From: Psychromonas sp. SA13A
Lineage (GTDB): Bacteria > Pseudomonadota > Gammaproteobacteria > Enterobacterales > Psychromonadaceae
DNA: 64,000 nucleotides
Assembly (NCBI RefSeq): GCF_011378715.1
Contig: NZ_WTKU01000005.1
Span: 62,001 to 126,000, forward strand
Reading direction: 5' to 3'
The position numbers and the translations under genes were made by a program. Each line of letters begins with the position of its first letter. Position 1 is the stretch's first letter. The notes under the pieces were generated by a model, which saw only the letters and a program-made list of their open reading frames with translations, did no database searches and had not been told where the DNA came from. Shown one piece after another: positions 1 through 9,611 of this stretch.

Positions 1-1
1 T

Positions 2-193
2 TCTCCAGCGATGGCGGCAGGTAAAGAAAAGTGCTATGGCGTTGCTGCAGCGGGTCAAAATGACTGTGCAACTAAATCAAGCTCTTGTGCAGGCACATCT
101 AAAGTAGATAACCAAGGCGATGCGTTCATCGCAGTGCCAAAAGGTTTATGTGATAAATTATCAGGTGGTAGCTTAAAACCAATTGAAGGTTAA
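2..193 (+). CDS. bufA: BufA1-type bufferin precursor (DUF2282), 5' end missing
   Basis: C-terminal 63 codons of a small secreted cysteine peptide; the frame is open at the left edge, so signal peptide and start lie outside. The first visible residues ([10 protein letters not shown]) look like the end of a Sec signal with an A-x-A cleavage site. Four cysteines follow in KEKCYG, NDCA, SSCAG and GLCDK contexts, the pattern of DUF2282/BufA1 peptides. In that family an MNIO enzyme (DUF692) modifies the cysteines and the product sequesters copper in the periplasm. The bufB and bufC genes directly downstream support the call. Confidence 0.88.
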   Translation, partial: SPAMAAGKEKCYGVAAAGQNDCATKSSSCAGTSKVDNQGDAFIAVPKGLCDKLSGGSLKPIEG

Positions 194-274
194 TAATAGC
201 ACTTCATCAAGTTAAACCAGTCATTTCAGCTAATTTTGATTGTTAACTTTATTTTTTGACAATAAAAAGCTGCC

Positions 275-316
275 ATTAATACTACTCTGAAAGGAAGTGA
301 GTAGTATTAATTTTTT
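275..316 (+). terminator. Intrinsic terminator or attenuator between bufA and bufB
   Basis: Perfect 13-bp inverted repeat (275-287 with 299-311, 11-nt loop) followed by six T. The stem is AT-rich. It sits after bufA and before bufB, so it probably lowers expression of the enzyme genes relative to the abundant peptide. Confidence 0.7.
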
Positions 317-328
317 ACAAGGGTTTAT

Positions 329-1168
329 GTGAATAATATGAGTATAACCAATGTAGGCATAGGTTTAAGAGCTGAACACTATCAAGAGATACATCAAACT
401 TCACCTGCCATAGACTTTTTAGAGGTCCATAGCGAAAACTACTTTGATAAAAATTCGCTCAATTACTTTTATTTACAACAATTAAGTGAACAATATCCAC
501 TTAGTTTTCATGGAATCGGACTTTCCTTAGGTAGTGCAGAGGCTGTTTCTAAAAATCATTTAAAACAATTAAAAACACTAGTAGCAGAATTTAATCCTTT
601 TTTAATATCAGACCACTTAAGTTGGAGTTCATGGCAAGGGACCTATTTTAATGATCTACTGCCAGTCCCTTACACAGAAGAAGCGCTATCTCGTTTTATT
701 ACCAATATCAATCAGGTTCAAGATCATTTACAAACACAAATAATCGTAGAAAACCCATCGTCATATTTAGAGTATAAAAATACTGATTATGATGAAGCGA
801 CTTTTCTTAATGAAATTAGTGAACGTACAGGTTGTGGACTGTTACTTGATATCAATAATGTTTACGTCAGTGCAACCAATAATAATTTTTCAGCACAACA
901 GTACTTAGATGAAATTAACTTTAATAAAGTACAAGAAATCCACCTTGCAGGGCATATACGTAAACAATTTGCAGAAGGTGAGATATTAATTGATACGCAC
1001 AGCAAATTAATCAGTGATCCAGTGTGGCAGCTGTACTCTGCAAATATTAATAAAATCAAAAATGCAGTCACTTTAATTGAATGGGATGCTGAATTACCAG
1101 CCCTTTCTGTACTATTAGGTGAAAGAGATAAAGCCAAACAATTCTTAAGAGAGGTTACTCATGATTAA
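329..1168 (+). CDS. bufB: MNIO-family enzyme BufB (DUF692), bufferin maturation
   Basis: 279-residue TIM-barrel protein of the DUF692/multinuclear non-haem iron oxidase family, which modifies precursor cysteines (MbnB is the well-known relative). Family signatures are visible: GIGLRAEHY near the N-terminus, EVHSENYF, FHGIGLSLGS, DHLSWS, VENPSSYL, GLLLDINNVYVS, EIHLAGH and LIEWD; the His, Glu and Asp in these supply the iron ligands. The GTG at 329 has AAGGG about 6 bases upstream; an ATG at 338 is the alternative start. It overlaps bufC by 8 bp. The substrate is most likely the BufA peptide upstream. Confidence 0.9.
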   Translation: MNNMSITNVGIGLRAEHYQEIHQTSPAIDFLEVHSENYFDKNSLNYFYLQQLSEQYPLSFHGIGLSLGSAEAVSKNHLKQLKTLVAEFNPFLISDHLSWSSWQGTYFNDLLPVPYTEEALSRFITNINQVQDHLQTQIIVENPSSYLEYKNTDYDEATFLNEISERTGCGLLLDINNVYVSATNNNFSAQQYLDEINFNKVQEIHLAGHIRKQFAEGEILIDTHSKLISDPVWQLYSANINKIKNAVTLIEWDAELPALSVLLGERDKAKQFLREVTHD

Positions 1169-1964
1169 ACCTCCTAATCAAGACAACCTTGCCCCCTCTT
1201 CTTTAAACCTTAAACAGTTACAACAACAATTTAGTCAAAGTCTGTTGTATCAAGAATCTGATATCGCGTTGCAACTTAAAGAAAAACAAGGTTTTACATC
1301 TCAACAATTACTACAAATTCACCGCAACAATTTTGTGATGAGTGTAACCGAAAGTTTAAAAAGTACGTTCAAGTATACCGAGCAATTAGTTGGCGCAGAT
1401 TTTTTTGACAGTGTCGCGAGACAATTTATTTTACGGCAACCACCGGCGATTAATAACATCATTGTTTACGGCGAACAATTTCCATTTTACTTATCAAATT
1501 TAACACAGCTAGCAGACATGCCTTACGTCGCAGAAATGGCAAAATTTGAATGGTTATATGAGCAATGCCAAAAAACAGTACAACAACCGATTGAGTTTGA
1601 TCTGCAATCACTACAACAAGTTAATCCCGATGACTTTGAATACATACAATTTTCAATTTCATCGCATTGCCTAATTTTTGAGAGTTCACAAAATATAAAC
1701 TTGTTGTATCAAATGCTAATTAATAACAATGTTGAAGCAACGAATTTAGATCAACCGTGTTACTTATTATTAGAAAAAGAACCTAACTTTACTATAAAAG
1801 TAACTGAGCTATCCAAGCAGCAATGGCAATTAATACAGCAACTACAACAGAAAATGCTACTTGGGGCATTGCAGCCAAGTATTTTACAGGAACAATTAAG
1901 TTATTTAATAACAACCAATTTAATTGGTGATTTTAGTATCGTTAAAGTTAAGGAGGACCAATGA
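1161..1964 (+). CDS. bufC: DUF2063-family BufC, partner of BufB
   Basis: 267 residues. The N-terminal half contains the DUF2063 pattern (LLQIHRNNFVMSVTESLKSTF, then FDSVARQFI and a Y-G-E-x-F-P-x-Y-L segment), thought to bind the RiPP precursor and present it to the DUF692 enzyme. It starts inside the end of bufB (8-bp overlap) and its stop overlaps the DoxX gene by 4 bp (ATGA), so the three genes are translationally coupled. The C-terminal half is poorly conserved in the family and nothing specific is visible there. Confidence 0.85.
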   Translation: MIKPPNQDNLAPSSLNLKQLQQQFSQSLLYQESDIALQLKEKQGFTSQQLLQIHRNNFVMSVTESLKSTFKYTEQLVGADFFDSVARQFILRQPPAINNIIVYGEQFPFYLSNLTQLADMPYVAEMAKFEWLYEQCQKTVQQPIEFDLQSLQQVNPDDFEYIQFSISSHCLIFESSQNINLLYQMLINNNVEATNLDQPCYLLLEKEPNFTIKVTELSKQQWQLIQQLQQKMLLGALQPSILQEQLSYLITTNLIGDFSIVKVKEDQ

Positions 1965-2404
1965 ATACATTAATTAATTATTATCAGCAAAGCGTGCAAG
2001 CATTGCTGCAATATATACAACCCTTAGTATTACTTGCAGCACGTTTATGGGTAGCCAGCGTATTTTTCAAGTCAGGCTATTTAAAGTTTACCACTTGGGA
2101 CAGTACCCTGTATTTATTTGAAGAAGAATATCAAGTGCCCATTATTCCTTGGGAATTAGCCGCTTATCTTGGTACTGCAGCTGAATTAATATTGCCAGTA
2201 TTTTTGGTACTAGGTTTGTTAACACGCCCAATGGCCGCTATTTTATTTGTATTCAACATCGTGGCAGTGATTTCTTACCCTGTAATTTGGGAAGGAGGAT
2301 TCTTTGACCATCAATTCTGGGGAGCACTTATTTTAATGAATGTGATGTGGGGAGCAGGTAATATTTCATTAGATTATTTATTAAAGAAAAAAGCGAACGC
2401 TTAA
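1961..2404 (+). CDS. DoxX-family membrane protein
   Basis: 147 residues with about four membrane spans and the DoxX pattern (LLAARLWVASVFFKSGYLKF near the start, a loop, then TAAELILPVFLVLGLLTRPMA). It has an ATGA overlap with bufC. DoxX proteins often close bufferin operons, where their role is unproven; a link to thiol or quinone redox in the inner membrane is possible. The start is preceded by AAGGAGG, a strong ribosome site. Confidence 0.85.
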   Translation: MNTLINYYQQSVQALLQYIQPLVLLAARLWVASVFFKSGYLKFTTWDSTLYLFEEEYQVPIIPWELAAYLGTAAELILPVFLVLGLLTRPMAAILFVFNIVAVISYPVIWEGGFFDHQFWGALILMNVMWGAGNISLDYLLKKKANA

Positions 2405-2508
2405 TAAGGCCATCAAGCCTTTGAACATGCACCTGCGTTTTAATTATTAGAAGCACACTCGTTTTAATAATTAAAGCTACATACATAACGTAAGGTAATG
2501 TTTGTAGC

Positions 2509-2551
2509 GGCCTTGTACAGATATTCTAGCTTGTGTCTGACAAGGCCTTTT
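2509..2551 (+). terminator. Terminator of the buf operon
   Basis: 8-bp inverted repeat GGCCTTGT (2509-2516) with ACAAGGCC (2540-2547), an inner CAGA/TCTG pairing, then TTTT. It lies between the convergent buf operon and the minus-strand gene at 2617. Confidence 0.65.
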
Positions 2552-2616
2552 ACAAGTAGAGTGATAATATTTATTACTGAAAGCAATTCATTTCTAAATT
2601 CGCACAATAGATGCCA

Positions 2617-3108
2617 TCATTTCACAATTAAAAAATCGTAATATAAATTAACCGGCTGACCATTAACCTCAACTACTATGTCAAGTCGCCATAGCATTTT
2701 ATCTTCAGTACAAACACCTAACATGCTTTTTCCCGTCGATTGTTGTTTACCTGCTATATTAGTCGCTTCAGTAAATTTGATAGGTATCTTACCCATAAAC
2801 ATGGTTTTACCTATTATTTTAGCACTGCTTACCTGCCAGTTTTCAACCTTGCTTTCTAGAGTTAAGTGGAACCACTGCTCAGGGATAATCTTCCCGCCCT
2901 CTACAGATAAACTGAACGCCCCCCACAGAGAATTAAAAACACAGGGCTCAGAGAAATCACACAAAACCTCTTCAACCTTATCGCTCTGCACACTCTCTTC
3001 CTGATTTTTTTCAATAACAGGTGATAGTTCAATGGTTCTCCATATAAATAAACCAATTAGTAAGCTAAGCATAATAACTAATTGAATCAATCTGCTTTTT
3101 GTTAACAT
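2617..3108 (-). CDS. Membrane-anchored protein of unknown function next to ccoN
   Basis: 163 residues: one N-terminal membrane span (about 8-24), then a periplasmic domain with two cysteines close together (LCDFSEPCVF) and one further on (LGVCTED). I do not recognise the family. Divergent transcription from the cbb3 operon and the C-x6-C pair make a role in oxidase biogenesis or metal handling conceivable, but this is position-based inference. A plus-strand open frame across the same bases (2678-3004) has no family features and is treated as a shadow. Confidence 0.7.
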   Translation of the reverse strand: MLTKSRLIQLVIMLSLLIGLFIWRTIELSPVIEKNQEESVQSDKVEEVLCDFSEPCVFNSLWGAFSLSVEGGKIIPEQWFHLTLESKVENWQVSSAKIIGKTMFMGKIPIKFTEATNIAGKQQSTGKSMLGVCTEDKMLWRLDIVVEVNGQPVNLYYDFLIVK

Positions 3109-3328
3109 TGCAATTCCTTGTAAAAATAGTGGTTAACGCGCATTTTTTAACATATCCAGTAATTTTATTAACATTAAAGCAATGCAAATCTGTTCATTTT
3201 TTTAATTGTCGCGTAAACTTCCCGCCAAATATAGATGTTTTAAGTGATATTTTAAAATATTTATATTGAATACTTATTTTTACGTCATAACGAACGTACA
3301 TTGTAAATACATGCATGGAATCAACACA

Positions 3329-4759
3329 ATGACAACCGCAACCAATATTCAACCTGACTACAACATGAAAGTTGTTCGTCAGTTTACACTTACTACCATT
3401 CTCTGGGGTATCGTGGGCATGAGTGTCGGGGTGCTTATTGCAGCCCAACTTATATGGCCAGCTTTAAACTTTGATACTCCTTGGCTTACTTATAGTCGTT
3501 TACGTCCCCTTCATACTAATGCAGTTATCTTTGCATTTGGTACGTCTGCGTTAATGGCAACTTCTTTTTACGTTGTACAACGTACCTGTCAAACAAGATT
3601 GTTTGGTGGTCCGTTAGCCTCAATTGTGTTCTGGGGATGGCAGCTAGTTATATTATCAGCTGCTATTTCTTTACCGTTAGGCTACACAACTTCTAAAGAA
3701 TATGCAGAACTAGAGTGGCCAATCGATTTGCTTATCACAGCTATTTGGGTTGTGTATGCCACTGTATTTTTTGGCACCATGGCAATACGTAAAACCTCGC
3801 ATATTTACGTTGCTAACTGGTTCTTTGGTGCATTCATTCTAACCGTTGCGGTATTGCATATTGTTAATAGTATGGCAATTCCTGTTTCTATGTCATCAAT
3901 GAAATCATACTCTGTATATGCAGGTGCAGTAGACGCCATGGTGCAGTGGTGGTACGGTCATAATGCCGTAGGTTTCTTATTAACGGCAGGCTTCCTAGGT
4001 ATGATGTATTACTTCGTACCGAAACAAGCTAACCGCCCTGTTTATTCATACCGCTTATCGATCATCCACTTTTGGGCATTGATTGCAGTTTATATTTGGG
4101 CTGGTCCACACCACCTTCATTACACTGCTTTACCAGATTGGGCACAATCATTAGGTATGGTGATGTCACTGATCTTATTCGCTCCATCTTGGGGTGGCAT
4201 GATCAATGGTATTATGACGCTATCAGGCGCGTGGCATAAATTACGTACAGACCCTATTTTACGTTTCTTAGTTGTTTCATTATCTTTCTATGGTATGTCT
4301 ACCTTTGAAGGTCCAATGATGGCAATTAAAACAGTTAATGCCTTATCACATTATACTGACTGGACAATTGGTCATGTACATTCAGGTGCGCTTGGCTGGG
4401 TTGCAATGGTATCAATTGGTTCAATTTACCACTTGGTTCCTCGATTATTCGGTCAAAAAGGCATGTATAGCACTGCACTAGTTAACTTACATTTCTGGTT
4501 AGCAACTATCGGTACTGTTTTATACATTGTTGCAATGTGGATCTCTGGTGTAATGCAAGGGTTAATGTGGCGCGCTGTTAATGAAGACGGTACCTTAACT
4601 TATACCTTCGTAGAATCATTAGAAAAATCTTACCCGTTCTATACAATTCGATTTGTAGGTGGTGCGATCTTCTTAACTGGTATGTTTATTATGGCTTACA
4701 ATACATACAAAACAGTTTCTGCTGAAGAAGGCTCTATCAAGCCTCAAGAACTAGGTTAG
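3329..4759 (+). CDS. ccoN: cbb3-type cytochrome c oxidase subunit I
   Basis: Catalytic haem-copper subunit, 476 residues from ATG 3329 (GGAA 8 bases upstream; the frame extends back to 3266 but without a ribosome site). Family residues: [10 protein letters not shown] (low-spin haem His), [10 protein letters not shown] (CuB His), the [13 protein letters not shown] His pair, and [14 protein letters not shown] (haem His). About 12 membrane spans. It reduces oxygen at low concentration and pumps protons. First gene of ccoNOQP. I searched the 220-bp upstream gap by eye for a TTGAT-N4-ATCAA box and found no good match. Confidence 0.97.
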   Translation: MTTATNIQPDYNMKVVRQFTLTTILWGIVGMSVGVLIAAQLIWPALNFDTPWLTYSRLRPLHTNAVIFAFGTSALMATSFYVVQRTCQTRLFGGPLASIVFWGWQLVILSAAISLPLGYTTSKEYAELEWPIDLLITAIWVVYATVFFGTMAIRKTSHIYVANWFFGAFILTVAVLHIVNSMAIPVSMSSMKSYSVYAGAVDAMVQWWYGHNAVGFLLTAGFLGMMYYFVPKQANRPVYSYRLSIIHFWALIAVYIWAGPHHLHYTALPDWAQSLGMVMSLILFAPSWGGMINGIMTLSGAWHKLRTDPILRFLVVSLSFYGMSTFEGPMMAIKTVNALSHYTDWTIGHVHSGALGWVAMVSIGSIYHLVPRLFGQKGMYSTALVNLHFWLATIGTVLYIVAMWISGVMQGLMWRAVNEDGTLTYTFVESLEKSYPFYTIRFVGGAIFLTGMFIMAYNTYKTVSAEEGSIKPQELG

Positions 4760-4771
4760 AGGGAGTTACTA

Positions 4772-5374
4772 ATGAAACATGAATTTATAGAAAAAAACGT
4801 TGGTTTATTAGCTATTTTTATCATCATCGCGATTAGCTTTGGTGGTTTAGCTCAAATTACACCGTTAATATTCCAAAAAGAAACCAATGAGCCTGTGGAT
4901 ACTTTACGTCCTTACACCGCTTTAGAGATGGAAGGTCGTGATATTTATATCCGTGAAGGCTGTCATGTGTGTCATAGCCAAATGATTCGCCCTTTCCGTG
5001 CTGAGACTGAACGTTACGGTCACTACAGTATGGCTGGTGAGCATGTTTGGGAACATCCATTCTTATGGGGTTCTAAACGTACTGGTCCTGACTTAGCACG
5101 TGTTGGTGGTCGTTATTCAGATGCGTGGCATGAAGTTCACTTACTGAATCCTCGAGATGTAGTGCCTCAATCAAATATGCCTGGCTTCCCATGGTTAGCA
5201 ACTAATTTGTTAACGGGTGAAGATACCGCTGCAAAACTGTCTATATTTAAAGACCATTTTAGTGTGCCTTATACTGATGATGATATTGCTGGTGCTAAAG
5301 CTGCTGTTGAGGGTAAAACTGAAATGCAGGCATTAATTGCATACTTACAATCACTAGGTCATGCATTTAAATAA
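4772..5374 (+). CDS. ccoO: cbb3 oxidase subunit II, mono-haem cytochrome c
   Basis: 200 residues: an N-terminal membrane anchor (about 12-32) and one CxxCH haem site (CHVCH, residues 64-68) followed by SQMIRPFR, a CcoO hallmark. The axial Met is probably in SNMPGFPW. It passes electrons from CcoP to CcoN on the periplasmic side. AGGGAG lies 8 bases before the ATG and only 12 bp separate it from ccoN. Confidence 0.97.
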   Translation: MKHEFIEKNVGLLAIFIIIAISFGGLAQITPLIFQKETNEPVDTLRPYTALEMEGRDIYIREGCHVCHSQMIRPFRAETERYGHYSMAGEHVWEHPFLWGSKRTGPDLARVGGRYSDAWHEVHLLNPRDVVPQSNMPGFPWLATNLLTGEDTAAKLSIFKDHFSVPYTDDDIAGAKAAVEGKTEMQALIAYLQSLGHAFK

Positions 5375-5382
5375 TAAAAATA

Positions 5383-5400
5383 GTGCCTAGCAATAGGCAC
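5383..5400 (+). other. Intercistronic hairpin between ccoO and ccoQ
   Basis: Perfect 7-bp stem GTGCCTA/TAGGCAC with a GCAA (GNRA-type) tetraloop and no T tract. More likely an mRNA-stability element within ccoNOQP than a terminator. Confidence 0.55.
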
Positions 5401-5419
5401 TTCGGCTACTGGAGGCTAT

Positions 5420-5611
5420 ATGGATTTTGCAACATTTAACGGACTATATACATTATTCTTAATTATTATTTTCGTTGCGTTGATTTTATGGGCATACAGT
5501 AAAAAACAAAAACAGACATTTGAAGAAATGGGTAATTCTATTTTTGAAGATGATCTGGACTCAAAACAGTATGAAAGCACCTCAAGCGAACATACAGGAG
5601 CTAAAAAATAA
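5420..5611 (+). CDS. ccoQ: cbb3 oxidase small subunit CcoQ
   Basis: 63 residues with one membrane span (about 10-26, rich in I, L and V), a basic stretch (SKKQKQ) and an acidic tail, the standard CcoQ (FixQ) layout. CcoQ stabilises the CcoP-core interaction. GGAGG lies 6 bases before the ATG. The stop codon shares one base with the ccoP start (TAATG). Confidence 0.92.
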   Translation: MDFATFNGLYTLFLIIIFVALILWAYSKKQKQTFEEMGNSIFEDDLDSKQYESTSSEHTGAKK

Positions 5612-6567
5612 TGAGCATTTTTTGGACAATATGGATCTCAGCGATCACGTTAACTGTCATTATCGGTTGTGCAGTTCTTCTGAGAGCAGCGAATAAAAAT
5701 AATACAGGCGTTAAAGAAGGCGATCCAATGCCTCATACCTTTGATGGCATTCAAGAACTTAATAATCCACTGCCTAAATGGTGGGTTGGTCTGTTTTGGT
5801 TTACGATTGTTATCGCGCTGATTTATTCATTCGCTTTCCCAAGTTATACCGCTAATTGGAATGGTTTATTAGGTTGGTCAAGTTCTGAGCAAAGTGTTAA
5901 ATCAAAAGAAGAATCGGCAGAAGCAGCTGTGACATCGCATTCACAGTACCAGCGTGAAATGAATGAAGCAGAGATAAAATACGGTGAAGTTTTTAAAAAA
6001 TTAGTTTATACCGATGCTGATACTTATAAAGATATTGAATTAATCGCTCAAGATCCTGAAGCAGTAAAAGTAGGACAACGTTTATTCTTACAAAACTGTG
6101 CCCAATGCCATGGTTCAGATGCCCGTGGTGGTAAAGGTTTTCCTAACTTAACTGATAATGATTGGTTATATGGTGGTGAAGCACTTACTATCAAACAAAC
6201 ACTAATGCATGGTCGTAATGGTGTGATGGTTGCTTGGAAAGATATCTTAGGTGAAGATGGCGTTAAAGAAGTCGCTACTTATGTATTACAACTAAGTGGT
6301 CGTCGTGTAAATGATCTTGACGCGCAAGCTGGTAAAGAACGTTTTGTTGTTTGTGCAGCATGTCATGGTGCAGATGGTACGGGTGGTCAAGCATTCGGAG
6401 CACCTAACCTAACCGATAAAATTTGGTTGTACGGTGGTTCACGTAAAGCTGTTGAAGATACTATTCGTAACGGTCGAAATGGTGTGATGCCAGCATGGGG
6501 TGAAGTACTAGGAGAAGATAAAGTACATCTTATCTCTGCTTTTGTTTACTCTTTATCTAATAAATAA
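5611..6567 (+). CDS. ccoP: cbb3 oxidase subunit III, di-haem cytochrome c
   Basis: 318 residues. Two hydrophobic stretches (about 3-25 and 58-76) flank the FDGIQELNNPLPKWW segment typical of CcoP. Two cytochrome c domains follow, with haem sites CAQCH (163-167) and CAACH (248-252) and Met ligands in GVMVAW and GVMPAW. It receives electrons from soluble c-type cytochromes or the bc1 complex. Last gene before a strong terminator. Confidence 0.97.
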   Translation: MSIFWTIWISAITLTVIIGCAVLLRAANKNNTGVKEGDPMPHTFDGIQELNNPLPKWWVGLFWFTIVIALIYSFAFPSYTANWNGLLGWSSSEQSVKSKEESAEAAVTSHSQYQREMNEAEIKYGEVFKKLVYTDADTYKDIELIAQDPEAVKVGQRLFLQNCAQCHGSDARGGKGFPNLTDNDWLYGGEALTIKQTLMHGRNGVMVAWKDILGEDGVKEVATYVLQLSGRRVNDLDAQAGKERFVVCAACHGADGTGGQAFGAPNLTDKIWLYGGSRKAVEDTIRNGRNGVMPAWGEVLGEDKVHLISAFVYSLSNK

Positions 6568-6606
6568 ATAGACAACAAATTAACCTATAAACTAGGTTAA
6601 TAAAAT

Positions 6607-6636
6607 AAAAAGCCTCGTTTTATCGAGGCTTTTTTA
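6607..6636 (+). terminator. Terminator after ccoP
   Basis: AGCCTCG/CGAGGCT stem (6611-6617 with 6624-6630), extended by an A/T run on each side and followed by TTTTTT. It separates ccoNOQP from the assembly genes. Confidence 0.88.
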
Positions 6637-6706
6637 TAGCTAAAATTTACTGTAAATGCTAGATTATCGCCCATCAAGTCCCCCTTTTTTAATAACAGGA
6701 ACAACC

Positions 6707-7183
6707 ATGCAAACAAAAGAAAAAAAATCTTGGTTTAAACAATTTTGGCCTTGGTTTTTAATTATTTTACCATTGGCAGCGGTTGTTGCCGGGCTCAGTA
6801 CACTAATGATTGCCTCTGACAATAAGCCTGAAATGGTTATCGATGATTACTACAAAACAGGTAAAGCAATCAATGCCGATTTAAGTTTACTTAAAAAAGC
6901 CAAAGAGTTGGGCATATCTGCTATTGTCGAACAGCAACAAGATGGATTATTAATTACCTTAACTGGTTTAGACAGTAATACATCAATCAGCTTTTCACTC
7001 TTTCATTCAACCCAAGCTAAGCGCGATAAAATAACCATGCTTACAGCGGCCGCTGATGGTAGTTATCACTTTGAAACCGATCAAGCGTTAGATGGTAAGT
7101 GGACACTACGCTTAGAGCCTTTTGATAAAAAATGGCGCTTGCAAAAGTCAGTAAAATTTCCAAATGCTAAAATAGCACTATAA
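6707..7183 (+). CDS. ccoH: FixH/CcoH-family cbb3 assembly protein
   Basis: 158 residues from ATG 6707 (ACAGGA 6 bases upstream; the frame is open to 6656 without a ribosome site). One membrane span (about 14-36) and a small beta-rich periplasmic domain; the DDYYKTGKAINADL segment after the span is the FixH signature. CcoH is needed for stable cbb3 assembly. One base separates its stop from the ccoI start. Confidence 0.9.
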   Translation: MQTKEKKSWFKQFWPWFLIILPLAAVVAGLSTLMIASDNKPEMVIDDYYKTGKAINADLSLLKKAKELGISAIVEQQQDGLLITLTGLDSNTSISFSLFHSTQAKRDKITMLTAAADGSYHFETDQALDGKWTLRLEPFDKKWRLQKSVKFPNAKIAL

Positions 7184-7184
7184 A

Positions 7185-9611
7185 ATGCAAAGTGTCAGTC
7201 AGTGCTTTCACTGTGGAGAGCCTAACCCAAACAATACGCCTTTCAAGGTAACCATTAACGGCGTACAACAAAAAATGTGCTGTCCCGGCTGTGAAGCTGT
7301 AGCACAAACCATCGTTGACAGTGGGTTGAGCTCTTATTATGAACACAGAACAGAAGTAGCAAGTAAAGGGGAATCACTGATCCCTGAAGAGCTACAACAG
7401 CTCGAACATTATGATATTGAACAAATTCAATCGGACTTTACAAAATCAACGGGGTCAAGCACTGAAATAACCCTAACCATAGAAGGTATAAGTTGTGCAG
7501 CCTGTGCTTGGTTAATTGAAAAACAACTTCGTTTTTTACCCGGGCTGGTTTTTGTCAATGTGAATACCACCTTAAATCGTGCAGTTATTCGATGGGATAA
7601 TGAACAACTTGTTTTAAGTAAAATTTTACAACAAATCCAAAAAATTGGTTATAAAGCGTACCCCTTCCAAGTCAATCAGCAAGAACTTTTTTATACTCAA
7701 CAAGTAAAGTCTTATTTACGTCGTTTAGGTCTTGCGGGCTTAGCCACCATGCAAGTAATGATGTTTGCGATTGCTTTATATGCGGACTTTTTTTCCGGTA
7801 TGGAAGAAGAATTTATTCACTATTTTAGATGGGTAAGTTTTATTTTAGCGACCCCCGTTCTGTTATACAGTGCTCAACCTTTCTACGCCAATGCATGGCG
7901 TAATATTCGTAATAAAACATTGGGCATGGATATTCCTATTTCAATTGCATTGTTAGGTGCTTATAGCGCGTCTGGTTATGCAACAATTATGGGCCGTGGA
8001 GAGGTTTATTTTGAATCTGTTTCTATGTTTACTTTTTTACTCTTATTGGGGCGACTACTAGAGTTAAGGGCGCGTCGTAAAGCATCAGAAACCAGCAGTA
8101 ACTTATTGCGTTTGTTACCCGCCATGGCGACATTATTAGAAACAAATAATGGCGAGGCGATACAACAATTAATACCCGCGAAGACGTTACAACCAGGGCA
8201 ACATATATTAGTTAAGCCTGGAGAAACGATTGCTATTGATGGAAAAATTATTGATGGACAGAGTAACATCGAAGAATCCATGTTAACTGGTGAGCATTTA
8301 CCTGTATTTAAAAAGTCACAGGATAATGTTTATGCTGGTACGGTTAATATCAACGGCATTCTGACCATTGAAGTAATTAAAGTCGGTAACAACACACTTA
8401 TTTCTGACATCATAGCATTACAAAATAGTGCTCAATTGTGTAAACCACGTATTGAAGTAATGGCAGACACAGTGTCTCGTTATTTTGTTGGTGCATTGTT
8501 AGTGACCGCTACTCTCACTTATATTGGCTGGAGTATCATTGATTCAGAACAAGCTTTTTGGATCACCTTATCAGTCTTAGTAGCAACCTGCCCCTGTGCA
8601 TTATCGCTCGCGACCCCCACTGCACTGACCTGTGCTACAGCTCAATTAAACAAACATGGCATTCTCATCAAACAGCACCATGTGTTAGAAACGGTTAATA
8701 ATATTAAACATGTTGTATTGGATAAAACGGGCACATTGACACAGGGTAACTTTAAACTCTTAAATACCCATATCCTCAATCATAAGTGCTTTCCAAAATC
8801 GGTTAATCAACAACAAATATGTATCGATTTGGCAGCTAATTTAGAAGTTAATTCAGAACACCCTATCGCGATTGCTTTTACACAATTACAAAGTCAGAAG
8901 TTGTCACTAAACAACATTAAAAATATGCCAAGCCAAGGTATGCAAGCAACTTGGAGCCACCTACAAGAAGAACATAATATTAAGTTAGGTCATGCTAAGT
9001 TTTGTAAAGTAGAGCATGCTTTATCGAGCCAAGAGTTATTGATTTATTTAACTATTGATGACCAATTAGCAGCGATATTTGAGTTGGGAGATCAATTACG
9101 AGATTCTGCGGCGGGGCTAATAAATTTTTGCCAACAAAAACATTTAGATGTCACCATGTTAACCGGTGACATTTCTAACAAAAGTGAAGAAGTAGCTAAG
9201 CAATTAAATATTAAACATGTTGTAAAGGGTGTCAGCCCACAACAAAAATTAGCTTATATTCAAACATTACAACAATCACAACCAGTAATGATGATTGGCG
9301 ATGGAATCAACGATGCTCCGGTATTAGCTGGCGCTCATGTTTCAGTTGCACTTTCTAGTGGTACTGATATTGCAAAAAATAGTGCAGATGTGATCCTACT
9401 CGGCTCAGATTTACAGAAGATAAGCTTATTAACAACGAACGCTAAAAAAACGACAACCATTATTAAAGAAAATCTCGGTTGGGCAATCGGCTACAATATT
9501 ATTATTGTTCCACTTGCCATCATGGGCTTAGTTCCCCCCTATGTAGCAGTGTTAGGTATGTCCTTTAGCTCTCTAATTGTAGTGAGCAACTCTTTAAGGT
9601 TACTAAAATGA
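7185..9611 (+). CDS. ccoI: Copper-exporting P1B-type ATPase CcoI/FixI
   Basis: 808 residues. Order: N-terminal Cys-rich domain (CFHCGEPNP, CCPGCEAV), a heavy-metal-binding domain with GISCAACAW, membrane spans, an actuator loop with TGEHLP, the membrane CPC motif (TCPCALSLATP), the phosphorylation site DKTGTLT, the HP locus (NSEHPIA), GDGINDAPVL and two final spans. FixI-type ATPases deliver copper for cbb3 assembly rather than giving bulk resistance. It overlaps ccoS by 4 bp. Confidence 0.95.
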   Translation: MQSVSQCFHCGEPNPNNTPFKVTINGVQQKMCCPGCEAVAQTIVDSGLSSYYEHRTEVASKGESLIPEELQQLEHYDIEQIQSDFTKSTGSSTEITLTIEGISCAACAWLIEKQLRFLPGLVFVNVNTTLNRAVIRWDNEQLVLSKILQQIQKIGYKAYPFQVNQQELFYTQQVKSYLRRLGLAGLATMQVMMFAIALYADFFSGMEEEFIHYFRWVSFILATPVLLYSAQPFYANAWRNIRNKTLGMDIPISIALLGAYSASGYATIMGRGEVYFESVSMFTFLLLLGRLLELRARRKASETSSNLLRLLPAMATLLETNNGEAIQQLIPAKTLQPGQHILVKPGETIAIDGKIIDGQSNIEESMLTGEHLPVFKKSQDNVYAGTVNINGILTIEVIKVGNNTLISDIIALQNSAQLCKPRIEVMADTVSRYFVGALLVTATLTYIGWSIIDSEQAFWITLSVLVATCPCALSLATPTALTCATAQLNKHGILIKQHHVLETVNNIKHVVLDKTGTLTQGNFKLLNTHILNHKCFPKSVNQQQICIDLAANLEVNSEHPIAIAFTQLQSQKLSLNNIKNMPSQGMQATWSHLQEEHNIKLGHAKFCKVEHALSSQELLIYLTIDDQLAAIFELGDQLRDSAAGLINFCQQKHLDVTMLTGDISNKSEEVAKQLNIKHVVKGVSPQQKLAYIQTLQQSQPVMMIGDGINDAPVLAGAHVSVALSSGTDIAKNSADVILLGSDLQKISLLTTNAKKTTTIIKENLGWAIGYNIIIVPLAIMGLVPPYVAVLGMSFSSLIVVSNSLRLLK

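Noticed and set aside
2678-3004. Plus-strand open frame opposite the unknown membrane protein
   Set aside because: No ribosome site or family features; the minus-strand frame has a clear span and Cys pair and better codon use.
3109-3328. FNR box upstream of ccoN
   Set aside because: Only weak partial matches to TTGAT-N4-ATCAA seen; a matrix scan would be needed.
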